From Nocardia transvalensis NBRC 15921 (GTDB taxonomy: Bacteria; Actinomycetota; Actinomycetes; Mycobacteriales; Mycobacteriaceae), in NCBI RefSeq assembly GCF_000308875.1, contig NZ_BAGL01000004.1:62001-126000 (forward strand): a stretch of DNA of 64,000 bases, given 5' to 3'. This document shows, piece after piece, positions 20,424 through 30,378 of this stretch. Under the pieces are notes generated by a model that saw only the letters and a program-made list of their open reading frames with translations, made no database searches and was not told the DNA's origin. The position numbers and the translations under genes were made by a program. Every line of letters begins with the position of its first letter. Position 1 is the first letter of the stretch.

Positions 20424-21032
20424 TTGTACGAGGGTCCGGTTCAGGATCTGATCGATGAGCTGGGCAAACTGCCCGGGGTCGGTCCGAAGAGCGCGCAGCG
20501 CATCGCCTTTCACCTCCTGTCGGTGGAGCCGCCGGAGATCGACCGGTTGCAGGCCGCCCTGCAGAAGGTGCGCGACGGCGTGCGGTTCTGCGCGGTCTGC
20601 GGCACCGTCTCCGACGGCGAGCTGTGCCGCATCTGCGCCGATCCGCGCCGCGACCGCACCCTGATCTGTGTGGTCGAGGAGCCCAAGGACGTGCAGGCCG
20701 TCGAGCGCACCCGCGAATTCCGCGGGCGCTACCACGTGCTCGGCGGCGCGCTGGATCCGCTGTCCGGGGTGGGCCCCGACCAGCTGCGCATCCGGGAACT
20801 ATTGGGCCGCATCGGAAATCAGGACGACGGCGTCGACGTCACCGAGGTCATCATCGCGACCGACCCCAACACCGAGGGCGAGGCGACGGCCACCTACCTG
20901 GTCCGAATGCTCCGCGACTTCCCGGGCCTCTCGGTCACCCGCCTGGCCTCCGGCCTCCCCATGGGCGGCGACCTGGAATTCGCCGACGAACTGACTTTGG
21001 GTCGCGCCCTGTCCGGCCGCCGCGCCCTCTAG
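20424..21032 (+). CDS. recR: Recombination mediator protein RecR
   Basis: RecR works with RecO and RecF to load RecA at single-stranded gaps. The 202-residue protein has the helix-hairpin-helix ([20 protein letters not shown]), a four-cysteine zinc finger (Cys56, 59, 68, 71) and a Toprim domain ([16 protein letters not shown] onward, with [17 protein letters not shown]). It starts at TTG. Length is normal for the family. It is the second gene of the ybaB-recR operon and ends just before a full copy of the intergenic palindrome. Confidence 0.95.
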   Translation: MYEGPVQDLIDELGKLPGVGPKSAQRIAFHLLSVEPPEIDRLQAALQKVRDGVRFCAVCGTVSDGELCRICADPRRDRTLICVVEEPKDVQAVERTREFRGRYHVLGGALDPLSGVGPDQLRIRELLGRIGNQDDGVDVTEVIIATDPNTEGEATATYLVRMLRDFPGLSVTRLASGLPMGGDLEFADELTLGRALSGRRAL

Positions 21033-21047
21033 TCGGCCACCACCCAC

Positions 21048-21119
21048 CACTTTTTTCCGGCACGCTTTTGGCCGGAATCTCCCGATGGATTCCGGCCAAA
21101 AGCGCGCCGGAAAAAAGTG
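21048..21119. repeat. Full intergenic palindrome (32-bp arms)
   Basis: This is the cleanest copy in the window. Arms at 21048-21079 and 21088-21119 match at 31 of 32 positions around an eight-base spacer. Each arm holds the core CCGGCACGCTTTTGGCCGG or its complement. The pairing extends outward into a run of six T/A and CAC/GTG. It lies 16 bases after the recR stop and upstream of the LysE gene. Confidence 0.85.
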
Positions 21120-21155
21120 TGTAGGGGTGTGGCCGGACCGGCTACTGTCGCGGGG

Positions 21156-21776
21156 ATGAGTCCCGAGTTCTTGCTTACCACCCTGGTCATCGTTGCTACC
21201 CCCGGAACCGGGGCGTTGTACACCCTCGCAGCCGGGCTGAGCCGGGGGACCAAGGCCAGTGTGGTGGCCGCGTTCGGGTGCACGCTGGGGATCGTGCCGC
21301 ATATGGTCGCGGCGATCACCGGGCTGGCGGCGCTGATGAATACCAGCGCGATCGCGTTCCAGACACTGAAGTATCTGGGCGTGGCCTATCTGCTGTACAT
21401 GGCCTGGAATACGTTCCGGGACAAGGGCGCGCTGGCGGTCGAGGAGGAACGGTCTACCGGCCCGGCGCCCTCGGCGCTGCGGGTGATCGTGTCGGCGGTG
21501 CTGCTGAACCTGCTCAATCCCAAGCTGACCATCTTCTTCCTGGCGTTCCTGCCGCAGTTCGTGAGCCCGGGCGAGGCCGAGGCGCTGCCCCGCATGCTGG
21601 AACTCAGCGCGGTGTTCATGCTCGCCACGTTCGTGGTGTTCGCGGCCTACGGGGCCGGCGCCGCCGCCGTTCGCACGCACATCATCGATCGGCCCGCCGT
21701 CACGACCTGGCTGCGCCGCGTATTCGGCGCCTCGTTCCTCGCACTCGCGGGGCGTCTCGCCGTCGAGAACCAGTAG
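21156..21776 (+). CDS. LysE/RhtB-family amino-acid exporter
   Basis: The 206-residue membrane protein has the LysE topology with about six hydrophobic segments. The motif TPGTGALYTLAAGLSRGTKASVVAAFG (about 15-41) is the signature of the RhtB/LysE superfamily, whose members export amino acids or homoserine lactones. LLNLLNPKLTIFFLAFLPQFV in the middle is also typical. The ATG at 21156 is chosen; an upstream ATG would start inside the palindrome-linked spacer. The substrate is unknown. Confidence 0.87.
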   Translation: MSPEFLLTTLVIVATPGTGALYTLAAGLSRGTKASVVAAFGCTLGIVPHMVAAITGLAALMNTSAIAFQTLKYLGVAYLLYMAWNTFRDKGALAVEEERSTGPAPSALRVIVSAVLLNLLNPKLTIFFLAFLPQFVSPGEAEALPRMLELSAVFMLATFVVFAAYGAGAAAVRTHIIDRPAVTTWLRRVFGASFLALAGRLAVENQ

Positions 21777-21777
21777 G

Positions 21778-22419
21778 TCAGAGGTCGACGCGCTCCCAGT
21801 CCAGGGCGTCGAGGTCGGCGCGGTCGCCGGTGGTCCAGCCCCAGACGAGGGCGGCCACCTGCGCGGCGTCGGTGAGTTGGGTACCGAAGTGCTTGTCGGG
21901 GGAGCCGTCCCGATATTCGAGGGTGTAGACGCCGCTGCCGTCGCGGAAGGTCTGGATGTAGACCTGCGGTGCGCGTTCGACGATCAGATAGGGATTGGGA
22001 TCGGCCAGCTCCGGAATCCAGGCGTGCGCCAAAGTCTCGGTGAGATAGGGGAATTCGCCCGCACCGCCGTGGGTGACGGCGACCGCGACGTGCTCGTCCG
22101 GGTCGATCAGCCACGTCAGCTGCGGGTCGTAGACTGCGTATCCGCGCGGTGTGGCCAGCTCGAACAGCAGGCCGCGCAGATGGCCGACGGCATCCAGCGG
22201 GCTCGAAACATACAGCGCCGCACCGTTTTCCATGCCTCCCACGGGTGCGGACGAGAGGAAGCCGTCCTCGCCCAGGGCGGCGTCGCGCTCGTTCAGTACG
22301 GCCGAGATCTCCGCTACCGCAGCCGATTCCGGCAGCCCGCGCTGGGCGGTCAGGTACGCGTCGACCTCGTCGGGGGTCGCGGCGACGCCGGAGGGCAGCA
22401 GGACGTGGTCGTAGCTCAC
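21778..22419 (-). CDS. Hypothetical protein, 213 aa
   Basis: I do not recognise this family. The 213-residue protein is acidic, soluble, and rich in Asp and aromatic residues, with no signal peptide or membrane helix. It begins MSYDHVLLPSGVAATPDEVDAYL and ends in a Trp-rich segment (VWGWTTGDRADLDALDWERVDL). Its ATG overlaps the stop of the upstream Cys/His-rich gene by four bases, so the two are translationally coupled and may work together. Confidence 0.65.
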   Translation of the reverse strand: MSYDHVLLPSGVAATPDEVDAYLTAQRGLPESAAVAEISAVLNERDAALGEDGFLSSAPVGGMENGAALYVSSPLDAVGHLRGLLFELATPRGYAVYDPQLTWLIDPDEHVAVAVTHGGAGEFPYLTETLAHAWIPELADPNPYLIVERAPQVYIQTFRDGSGVYTLEYRDGSPDKHFGTQLTDAAQVAALVWGWTTGDRADLDALDWERVDL

Positions 22420-22634
22420 CCGGCCAGGCTACGTGGCCCGGTACAGGTCTCCGTCAGCGCGCACCCGCACCCGCCCGCGACGTCGAAGCAGTCGACGATG
22501 AACGTGTGCCGGGAGTGGTCGGTGTCGTGGCAGCCGGCGTCCGTGCATTCCACCGACCGGTCGGTGTGCACGATGAGGGTGCCGTGACAGTGGTCGAGTG
22601 CCGAATCGCACGAGGTGCAGGCTCGTATGTGCAT
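22416..22634 (-). CDS. Small Cys/His-rich protein, possible metal binder
   Basis: The 72-residue product has ten cysteines and six histidines, for example ACTSCDSALDHCHG at the start, ECTDAGCHDTDH in the middle, and GGCGCALTETC near the end. The first part, with CxxC and CxxxxxCH spacing, looks like a zinc or iron site. I do not know the family. GGAGG lies six bases before the ATG. It overlaps the following 213-residue gene by four bases (ATGA). The frame is open further upstream to 22733, but that part lacks the Cys pattern and a ribosome site. Confidence 0.65.
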   Translation of the reverse strand: MHIRACTSCDSALDHCHGTLIVHTDRSVECTDAGCHDTDHSRHTFIVDCFDVAGGCGCALTETCTGPRSLAG

Positions 22635-22835
22635 GAAGACCTCCTGTGAGACCGTCCGCTTCTCGACTAGTACCACTCTTGCGCCGCCACCCCGAATCCC
22701 CCGGAAGCGTGTCGTCCGATCCGTCCGAAACACCCCTGGACATCCGGACGGTGGATTGGCAACCCCTCCGCAACCATTGCTGGAGGTTGTGGAAATATCG
22801 AGTTACCTCATCGAGCTCGAAGGCGAGGAGCGCGC

Positions 22836-23960
22836 ATGACAGCCACCGTCCCCTCTACCGGCGCCGAGCCGGACACGGTCGACATCAACCGGTACGACCC
22901 GGACCATCGGCGCTGGCTGGCCGATGCGATCGCCAAGGTGCGCGCGGATATGCGGCGCTCGTCGGATACCCATTTGCTGCGGGTGCCGGTGCCGTCCGTA
23001 CCGGGCGTCGATCTGTACCTGAAGGACGAGTCGACGCATCCGACCGGCTCGCTCAAGCACCGGCTCGCGCGGTCGCTGTTCCTGCACGCGCTGTGCAGCG
23101 GGTGGATCCGGCCCGACCGCCCGGTGATCGAGGCGTCCAGCGGCTCGACCGCGGTGTCCGAGGCCTATTTCGCGCGGCTCGTCGGCGTGCCCTTCATCGC
23201 GGTGATGGCGCGCGGCACCAGCCGGGAGAAGGTGCGGCTGATCGAATTCCACGGCGGCCGATGTCATTTCGTGGACAACGCCGACCAGGTCTACGAGGTG
23301 GCGGCCCGGCTGGCCCGCGAGACCGGCGGCCACTACATGGACCAGTTCACCTTCGCCGAGCGCGCCACCGACTGGCGCGGGAACAACAACATCGCCGAAT
23401 CGATCTTCGACCAGCTCGCCGAGGAGCCGCATCCGGATCCGGCCTGGATCGTCGCGACCGCGGGCACCGGCGGCACCTCGGCGACGATCGCCCGCTACAT
23501 CCGCTACACCGGCCGCGCGACCGGGCTCTGCGTGGCCGATCCGGACAATTCCGCGTTCTTCCCCGGCTGGCGCGACGACGACCCCGACCTGACCACCGAG
23601 GTGTGCTCGCGCATCGAGGGCATCGGCCGCCAGCGGGTGGAACCCAGCTTCGTCGGCACCGCGATCGATCGGATGATCCACGTCCCCGACGCCGCCGCCA
23701 TCGCCGCGATCCAGGTGCTCGAGCAGCTGATCGGCCGCAAGGCGGGCGCGTCCACCGGCACCGGCCTGTGGGCGGCGTTCCACATCATGTCCGAGATGGC
23801 GGCCGCGGGCCGCGAGGGCAGCGTCGTCGGCCTGCTCTGCGATCCGGGCGACCGCTACATAGACAAGTACTACTCCGCCGAATGGCTCGATGAGCAGGGG
23901 ATAGACATCACCCCGTTCCGGGCCCGCCTGGATACGTTCCTCGAGTCCGGGTCACTGTAG
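22836..23960 (+). CDS. cds1: PLP-dependent cysteine desulfhydrase/synthase-like protein (Cds1 type)
   Basis: The 374-residue fold-type II PLP enzyme carries the lysine that binds PLP (Lys74 in HPTGSLKHR), the substrate-binding [14 protein letters not shown] loop, and the phosphate-cup glycine loop [12 protein letters not shown]. It resembles mycobacterial Cds1 (Rv3684), which releases hydrogen sulfide and pyruvate from cysteine, rather than CysK or CysM. A biosynthetic role cannot be excluded from sequence. The ATG follows GAGGAGCG. It is convergent with a TauE/SafE exporter, which would suit disposal of sulfur compounds. Confidence 0.78.
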   Translation: MTATVPSTGAEPDTVDINRYDPDHRRWLADAIAKVRADMRRSSDTHLLRVPVPSVPGVDLYLKDESTHPTGSLKHRLARSLFLHALCSGWIRPDRPVIEASSGSTAVSEAYFARLVGVPFIAVMARGTSREKVRLIEFHGGRCHFVDNADQVYEVAARLARETGGHYMDQFTFAERATDWRGNNNIAESIFDQLAEEPHPDPAWIVATAGTGGTSATIARYIRYTGRATGLCVADPDNSAFFPGWRDDDPDLTTEVCSRIEGIGRQRVEPSFVGTAIDRMIHVPDAAAIAAIQVLEQLIGRKAGASTGTGLWAAFHIMSEMAAAGREGSVVGLLCDPGDRYIDKYYSAEWLDEQGIDITPFRARLDTFLESGSL

Positions 23961-23968
23961 GCCCCTTG

Positions 23969-23993
23969 TTTCCGGCCAAAAGCGTGCCGGAAA
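23969..23993. repeat. Single arm of the intergenic palindrome family
   Basis: TTTCCGGCCAAAAGCGTGCC plus GGAAA folds on itself (TTTCCGGC with GCCGGAAA). It starts nine bases after the cds1 stop, between convergent genes, and could act as a terminator. Confidence 0.75.
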
Positions 23994-24045
23994 AAGGATG
24001 TGCGCGTCGGAAAGGATGTGCGCGCCGGAAACAAGGATGTGCTGG
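23994..24045. repeat. Echo repeats after a palindrome arm
   Basis: Three short units share the word AAGGATGTGC: GTGCCGGAAAAAGGATGT, GCGTCGGAAAGGATGT and GCGCCGGAAACAAGGATGT. Each is a copy of the outer edge of the adjacent arm plus the locus-specific word GGATGT. Confidence 0.65.
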
Positions 24046-24065
24046 TGGGGCGTGGGGTGGGGGCG

Positions 24066-24830
24066 TCAGGTCGTCAGCAGGCGGACGATCGCCACGATGC
24101 CGACCACGACGATCACGCCGCGCAGGACCGTGGGTGGCATGCGGCGGCCGACGGTGGCGCCCAGTTGGCCGCCGATGATGGAGCCCACCGCGATCAGGGC
24201 GACGACCTGCCAGGCGACGTCGGCGATGAAGACGAAGATGAGCGCGGACAGGAAGTTCACCAGGAGCGCGAGGAAGTTCTTCACGGCGTTCAGGCGCTGT
24301 AGTTCGTCGTGCACGAAGACCCCGAGCAGGCCGATCAGCAGCACGCCCTGGGCCGCGCCGAAGTACCCGCCATAGACGCCGCTGGCCAGCACCGCCACCC
24401 ACAGCAGCAGGCCGCCGTGCTCGGGCGCCGCACCGTCGGCCTCGCGTCGCTTCTTGACCCAGCGCGCCAGCCGCGGCTGCACCACCACCAGCACCAGCGC
24501 GATGACGATGAGCACCGGCACGATCGCCTTGAACGCCTCGGCCGGCAGTTTCAGCAGCAGGATCGCGCCGATCGCGCCGCCGATCAGGGAGGCCGCGCCC
24601 AGGCGCAGCAGCCGATCGCGCTGACCCGCGAGTTCGCGCCGATATCCCACCACGCCGCTGAGTCCGCCGGGCACCAGGCCGACCGTATTCGACACGTTCG
24701 CCGTCACGGGCGGATAGCCCAGGGCCAGCAACACGGGGAAGGTGATCAGCGTGCCGGAGCCCACGATGGTGTTGATACATCCGGCCGCGATGCCCGCTCC
24801 GAAGACGGCCAGCTGATCCAGCAAGGTCAT
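24066..24830 (-). CDS. TauE/SafE-family sulfite/anion exporter
   Basis: The 254-residue protein has seven to eight hydrophobic segments and the two internal-repeat glycine motifs of the family: AAGCINTIVGSGTLITFP near the start and ASGVYGGYFGAAQGVLLIGLLGV in the second half. Members move sulfite, sulfoacetate and similar anions. The ATG at 24830 begins MTLLDQLAVFG, directly at the first helix; the longer frame to 24923 would add an arginine-rich stretch not expected here. Convergent with cds1. Confidence 0.82.
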   Translation of the reverse strand: MTLLDQLAVFGAGIAAGCINTIVGSGTLITFPVLLALGYPPVTANVSNTVGLVPGGLSGVVGYRRELAGQRDRLLRLGAASLIGGAIGAILLLKLPAEAFKAIVPVLIVIALVLVVVQPRLARWVKKRREADGAAPEHGGLLLWVAVLASGVYGGYFGAAQGVLLIGLLGVFVHDELQRLNAVKNFLALLVNFLSALIFVFIADVAWQVVALIAVGSIIGGQLGATVGRRMPPTVLRGVIVVVGIVAIVRLLTT

Positions 24831-24944
24831 GCGCGTGGTTCCTATCGACGTCTCGGCGGACCAGACGCTATAGGTAGGACGAATCGGGCAACGGCGCGGG
24901 GCGGATCGCGAGGGGGCTGTCACTGTCTGTAAACTGCGGACATC

Positions 24945-24970
24945 ATGCAGCGGGCTCTCCTCCTCGGCCG

Positions 24971-24986
<16 letters not shown>
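24945..24986 (+). CDS. leuL: Leucine leader peptide of the leuA attenuator
   Basis: A 13-codon open frame reads MQRALLLGRRDGV and contains three consecutive CTC leucine codons. It lies 87 bases upstream of leuA on the same strand. Its last codons form the left arm of a 10-bp hairpin with downstream bases, so ribosome position would decide which RNA structure forms. Leucine-rich leader peptides before leuA are known or predicted in several actinobacteria. The ATG lacks a strong ribosome site and may be at or near the transcript 5' end; TAAACT at 24930-24935 is a possible -10 box. Confidence 0.7.
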
Positions 24987-26876
<1,890 letters not shown>

Positions 26877-27035
26877 TCGAGGGGCGCGGCGGAAGTTGTT
26901 CACCTGTGGATAACTTTGCCGCGCCCACGGTGCGGACCTGGTCGGCCACGGCACGGGCATCCGGCCAGCGTGCTAGCTTTGGAGTGCATTCAGCGCCGAG
27001 CTCTCTGCTCGAAAACCCGAGCAGATGGGGGAAAC
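26877..27035. promoter_or_regulatory. leuA to EspI-like intergenic region with DnaA-box-like nonamer
   Basis: The nonamer TGTGGATAA at 26905-26913 equals the DnaA-box consensus on the other strand. It is isolated, so I do not read it as an origin. A promoter for the following gene is presumably here, but no clear hexamers stand out. Confidence 0.3.
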
Positions 27036-29147
27036 GTGACACCTAACGACAATTCGACTTCACCACCCTGGTTGCAGCAGAACCACGGCGTGGACGTGGC
27101 CGCCGAGCAGGACGACCCGATCTCGAAGCCGGCGCGCGACGATGAGGCGGACGACGCCGGAGTGGCTCAGGCCGAACCGGATTCGCCCGCGCCGACCGAC
27201 ACCGAGCCCTCCGACGACGATGCGGCGGACGAATCCGAGCAGGCGGCGGGCATTTTCCCGCCCGTGCCCGATTCGATCGAGCACACCACGTTCCAGCCGC
27301 AGTTCGGCCAGGAACAGCAGGGTCCCTACGCGCCGCCGCCCCCCGGCTTCGGCCCCGAGGGCCAGTTCGCGCCGCCCGGACCGTATCCGCCGAACCCCGG
27401 CTTCCCGACCGGTTCGTATCCGACACCGGAGCAGGGCCAATTCGCCCCGCCCCCAGGTGGTCCCAACGAATACGGCCAGTTCGCGCCTCCGGGGGAGCAG
27501 GGGCAGTTCCCGCCGCCCGGCCAGTTCCCGCCGCCGCCCGGCGGTCCGAACGAATACGGGCATTTCGCACCTCCCGGCGAACAGGGGCAGTTCCCGCCAC
27601 CGGGAAATCCGAACGAGTACGGGCAGTTTCCGCCGCAGGGCGGTCCGAACGAATTCGCGCCGCCACCGGGACAGTTCTCGACGCCGCCCGGCGATGTCAC
27701 CGAGCACTTCTCGTCCGCGCCCGGCGGGCCGGGCGAGCAGGGCGCGTTCCCGCCGGCCTACGGCGAGGTGCGCCAGGAGATCGGCGCCGACGGCATGGTC
27801 CGGCGGGTGCACGACGAGGACCAGCCGCCCGCGCCGCCGAGCCCCGAGCATTCGGGTGGTGGCGAACAGTTCAGCTGGGCTCCGCCGCCGCTACCCCCGC
27901 AGCCCCAGCACTCGCCTCCGCCGCAGCAGTCGTATCAGCAGCAGCAGCCGCCGCAGCAGCACGGTCAGGACAACTGGCAGGGCGGTCCGCCGCAGCACGT
28001 CGGCCAGGACAACTGGCACGGCGGTGCGCCGCAGCAGCAGTCGCAGCCGCCGGCGGGTTTCCAGCAGCAGCATCCCGGCCTGCCGGGCCAGTCGATGAAC
28101 GACCTGAATCTGCTCAAGCGGTCGCGGCGCTCACCGCGCAGCGGCTGGCGCAAGGCGGTGCACAAGGTCACCGGCGGCACCATCAATCCCGGTGAGGCGC
28201 CCGCCGATATCGTGCGGCGCGAACTCGTCGACCGGGTGAACCAGCCGGTCCGCGGGGACTACCGGATCGCGATCCTGTCGCTGAAGGGCGGCGTCGGCAA
28301 GACCACGACCACGGTCGGCCTGGGCTCGACGTTCGCGTCGTCGCGCGGCGACCGCGTGATCGCCATCGACGCCAACCCGGACCTCGGCACCCTGGCCCAT
28401 CGGGTGCCGCGGCAGACCCGCTCCACGGTCCGAAACCTGTTGGAGGACCAGCACATCAGCCGCTACTCGGACGTGCGGGCGCATACCTCGCAGGCGCCGA
28501 GCCGACTGGAAGTGCTTGCCAGCGAACAGGATCCGGCGGTCTCGGAGGCGTTCAGCGAGGCCGACTACCGGCGCGCGATCAACATCCTGCAGCAGTTCTA
28601 CAACATCATCCTCACCGACTGCGGCACCGGCCTGATGCATTCGGCCATGAAGGGCGTGCTCGACCTGGCCAGCTCGCTGATCCTGGTGACCTCGCCGGCG
28701 ATCGACGGCGCCCGCAGTGCCTCGGCCACGCTGGACTGGCTGGAGCACCACGGCTACGGCAAGCTGGTGGAGCGAACGGTGGTGGTGGTCAACGCCTCTC
28801 GCCGCGGCGCCTCCACGGTCGACCTGGACCAGCTGCGCAAGCTGTTCCTGGACCGCACCCGCGCCGTCCAGGTGGTGCCGTTCGACGATCACCTCGCCGA
28901 GGGCGCGGAGATCGACCTGGAGCTGGTCGGCAAGCCGACCCGCACGGCCCTGCTGGAGCTGGCCGCCATGGTCGCCGACGATTTCGGCTACCACGTCCCG
29001 CAGCCTCCTTTCCCGGGCCCGCACACCCAGTACTCCGGGCCGCAGAACCAGTACCCCGGTGGGCAGGGCGGTCAGTACCCGGGCGGGCCGGGCCAGTACC
29101 CGGGTCAGGATCCCTACCCGAGTTTCGACCGCTACCGCGGCCAATAA
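27036..29147 (+). CDS. Proline-rich MinD/ParA-like ATPase (EspI-like)
   Basis: The 703-residue protein has a long disordered N-terminus (residues 1-370) of Pro, Gln, Gly and Phe repeats such as PGGPNEYGQFAPPGEQGQFP, then a P-loop ATPase of the MinD/ParA class. The deviant Walker A is ILSLKGGVGKTTTTVGLGS near residue 415, followed by DANPDLGTLAHRV and DCGTGLMHSAMKGVLD. The layout matches mycobacterial EspI (Rv3876) and its relatives, which are linked to type VII secretion. No other ESX gene is in the window, so a role outside secretion is possible. GTG 27036 is chosen because the frame upstream lies in the intergenic region. The C-terminus is another Pro/Gly/Tyr repeat. Confidence 0.82.
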   Translation: MTPNDNSTSPPWLQQNHGVDVAAEQDDPISKPARDDEADDAGVAQAEPDSPAPTDTEPSDDDAADESEQAAGIFPPVPDSIEHTTFQPQFGQEQQGPYAPPPPGFGPEGQFAPPGPYPPNPGFPTGSYPTPEQGQFAPPPGGPNEYGQFAPPGEQGQFPPPGQFPPPPGGPNEYGHFAPPGEQGQFPPPGNPNEYGQFPPQGGPNEFAPPPGQFSTPPGDVTEHFSSAPGGPGEQGAFPPAYGEVRQEIGADGMVRRVHDEDQPPAPPSPEHSGGGEQFSWAPPPLPPQPQHSPPPQQSYQQQQPPQQHGQDNWQGGPPQHVGQDNWHGGAPQQQSQPPAGFQQQHPGLPGQSMNDLNLLKRSRRSPRSGWRKAVHKVTGGTINPGEAPADIVRRELVDRVNQPVRGDYRIAILSLKGGVGKTTTTVGLGSTFASSRGDRVIAIDANPDLGTLAHRVPRQTRSTVRNLLEDQHISRYSDVRAHTSQAPSRLEVLASEQDPAVSEAFSEADYRRAINILQQFYNIILTDCGTGLMHSAMKGVLDLASSLILVTSPAIDGARSASATLDWLEHHGYGKLVERTVVVVNASRRGASTVDLDQLRKLFLDRTRAVQVVPFDDHLAEGAEIDLELVGKPTRTALLELAAMVADDFGYHVPQPPFPGPHTQYSGPQNQYPGGQGGQYPGGPGQYPGQDPYPSFDRYRGQ

Positions 29148-29167
29148 CACCGTCCCGCAACGATTTT

Positions 29168-29203
29168 CGAGGCGGCCCCCGGCACTGTCCGGGGGCCGCC
29201 TCG
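29168..29203 (+). terminator. Strong terminator hairpin after the EspI-like gene
   Basis: CGAGGCGGCCCCCGG pairs perfectly with CCGGGGGCCGCCTCG around a CACTGT loop, 21 bases after the stop. The stem is GC-only in its core; four T precede it, which could also serve the opposite strand. Confidence 0.8.
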
Positions 29204-29224
29204 TCGTTAGGCGGGTGCCGCCTC

Positions 29225-29334
29225 GCCGCCCGTGCACATCGGCCAAGTGCGGGTGCCGCCCGTGCAGGTAGTCGGCGCGATGCGGTGTCGTGTGGCCGCC
29301 CGTGCGGGTAGTCGGCGCGATGCGGTGCCGTGTG
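29225..29334. repeat. Tandem 40-bp repeat
   Basis: Two copies of a 40-base unit starting GCCGCCCGTGC(A/G)GGTAGTCGG lie at 29255-29294 and 29295-29334 with two differences, preceded by a partial copy at 29225. The period is not a multiple of three. The array lies between the EspI-like gene terminator and the LysR gene stop. Confidence 0.75.
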
Positions 29335-29352
29335 GCCCGTTGGCGCGGATGG

Positions 29353-30303
29353 TCAGCGCGTGGTGCGGCGGTCGGCGGGGGCGGTGACCGTGGTGGCGGC
29401 GGTGTGGAAGGCGTCGAGGACCGTGGCGATGGCGGGGCGGTTCTCGGCGTGCGGGCGGGTGACCAGCTCGTAGAGGCGGGCGGCGCGGACGCCGGCCAGG
29501 CGTAGCACCGCCAGTTCGGGGTGGCGGACCGAGAAGCGCGGCATGAGCGCCACCCCGTACCCCGAGGCGACCAGTTCCTCGATGACGAGAAAGTCGTTGA
29601 GCCGCTGCGCGATTCGCGGCTGAACGCCGGTGACGGTGGCGATCGAGCGCAGCACGTCGTCGACGGGGAAGCCGCCGCGCACGCTCAGCCAGGTCTCGTC
29701 GGCCAGTTCGGCGGGTACCACCGCGCCCTGTCCGGCCAGCCGATGACCCGGCGGGACGACGACATCGATCGGCTCCCGCATCAGCACCCGCGTATCGACC
29801 CGCGGTCCCGCGACGGACGGCGCGCGCTCGTCCCGGTGGGTGAGGACCACGTCGTAGTCGGCGAGCAGCCGCGGCACCCCGGTCGGCGGCACGTCCTCGT
29901 CGCGGGCGAACACCTCGACGCCGCTGTCGGCCAAGGCGGCCAGGACCCGCGGCAGCAGTAGCGCGGCGCCGGACGGGAACAGCGCGACCCGCACCTGTCC
30001 GCGCGGCGAGCGCCGGTACAGCGCCATCTCGGCGACCGCGCGCTCCATGGCGGCCAGCACATCGTCCGCGCGGACCACCAGCGCCCGGCCCGCGTCGGTC
30101 AGGCGCACCCGCCGCCCGTCGGGTTCCAGCAGCGGCACTCCCGCCTCCCGGGCCAGCACTTTCAACTGCTGCGACACCGCCGAGGGCGTCATCGACAGCG
30201 CCCGCGACACCTCCGCGACCGTCCCGCGATCCGCCAGCTCGCGCAGGATGCGCAGCCGCTCGATGCCCAGGGACGCGCCGCCGTCCGCCGTACCGCTGTC
30301 CAT
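29353..30303 (-). CDS. LysR-family transcriptional regulator
   Basis: The 316-residue regulator has an N-terminal winged helix-turn-helix (LRILRELADRGTVAEVSRALSMTPSAVSQQLKVLAREAGVPLLE, about 17-60). It continues into a periplasmic-binding-type effector domain with the family motifs PSGAALLLPRVLAAL and LVASGYGVALMPRFSV. It is divergent from the EamA transporter with a 75-base AT-rich gap, the usual arrangement in which LysR controls the neighbouring exporter gene. Confidence 0.88.
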   Translation of the reverse strand: MDSGTADGGASLGIERLRILRELADRGTVAEVSRALSMTPSAVSQQLKVLAREAGVPLLEPDGRRVRLTDAGRALVVRADDVLAAMERAVAEMALYRRSPRGQVRVALFPSGAALLLPRVLAALADSGVEVFARDEDVPPTGVPRLLADYDVVLTHRDERAPSVAGPRVDTRVLMREPIDVVVPPGHRLAGQGAVVPAELADETWLSVRGGFPVDDVLRSIATVTGVQPRIAQRLNDFLVIEELVASGYGVALMPRFSVRHPELAVLRLAGVRAARLYELVTRPHAENRPAIATVLDAFHTAATTVTAPADRRTTR

Positions 30304-30366
30304 TATTCAGTTCTACTACATCGATGGTCCATATATATTCGATTGTTCTTATCAGTTGCCGACTTC
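30304..30366. promoter_or_regulatory. Divergent LysR-EamA promoter region
   Basis: The gap is much richer in A and T than its surroundings (ATGGTCCATATATATTCGAT). It must hold both promoters and the LysR-binding site. No clean LysR T-N11-A palindrome is certain. Confidence 0.4.
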
Positions 30367-30378
30367 ATGATTGTCGGC

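Noticed and set aside
21048..21119. Insertion sequence ends
   Set aside because: No transposase frame lies between or near any of the palindrome copies, and the spacers are only a few bases. At most a non-autonomous element.
26905..26913. DnaA-box-like nonamer TGTGGATAA, also present near 16786
   Set aside because: Isolated single copies, no cluster, no AT-rich unwinding region, and neither dnaA nor dnaN nearby. Not an origin.
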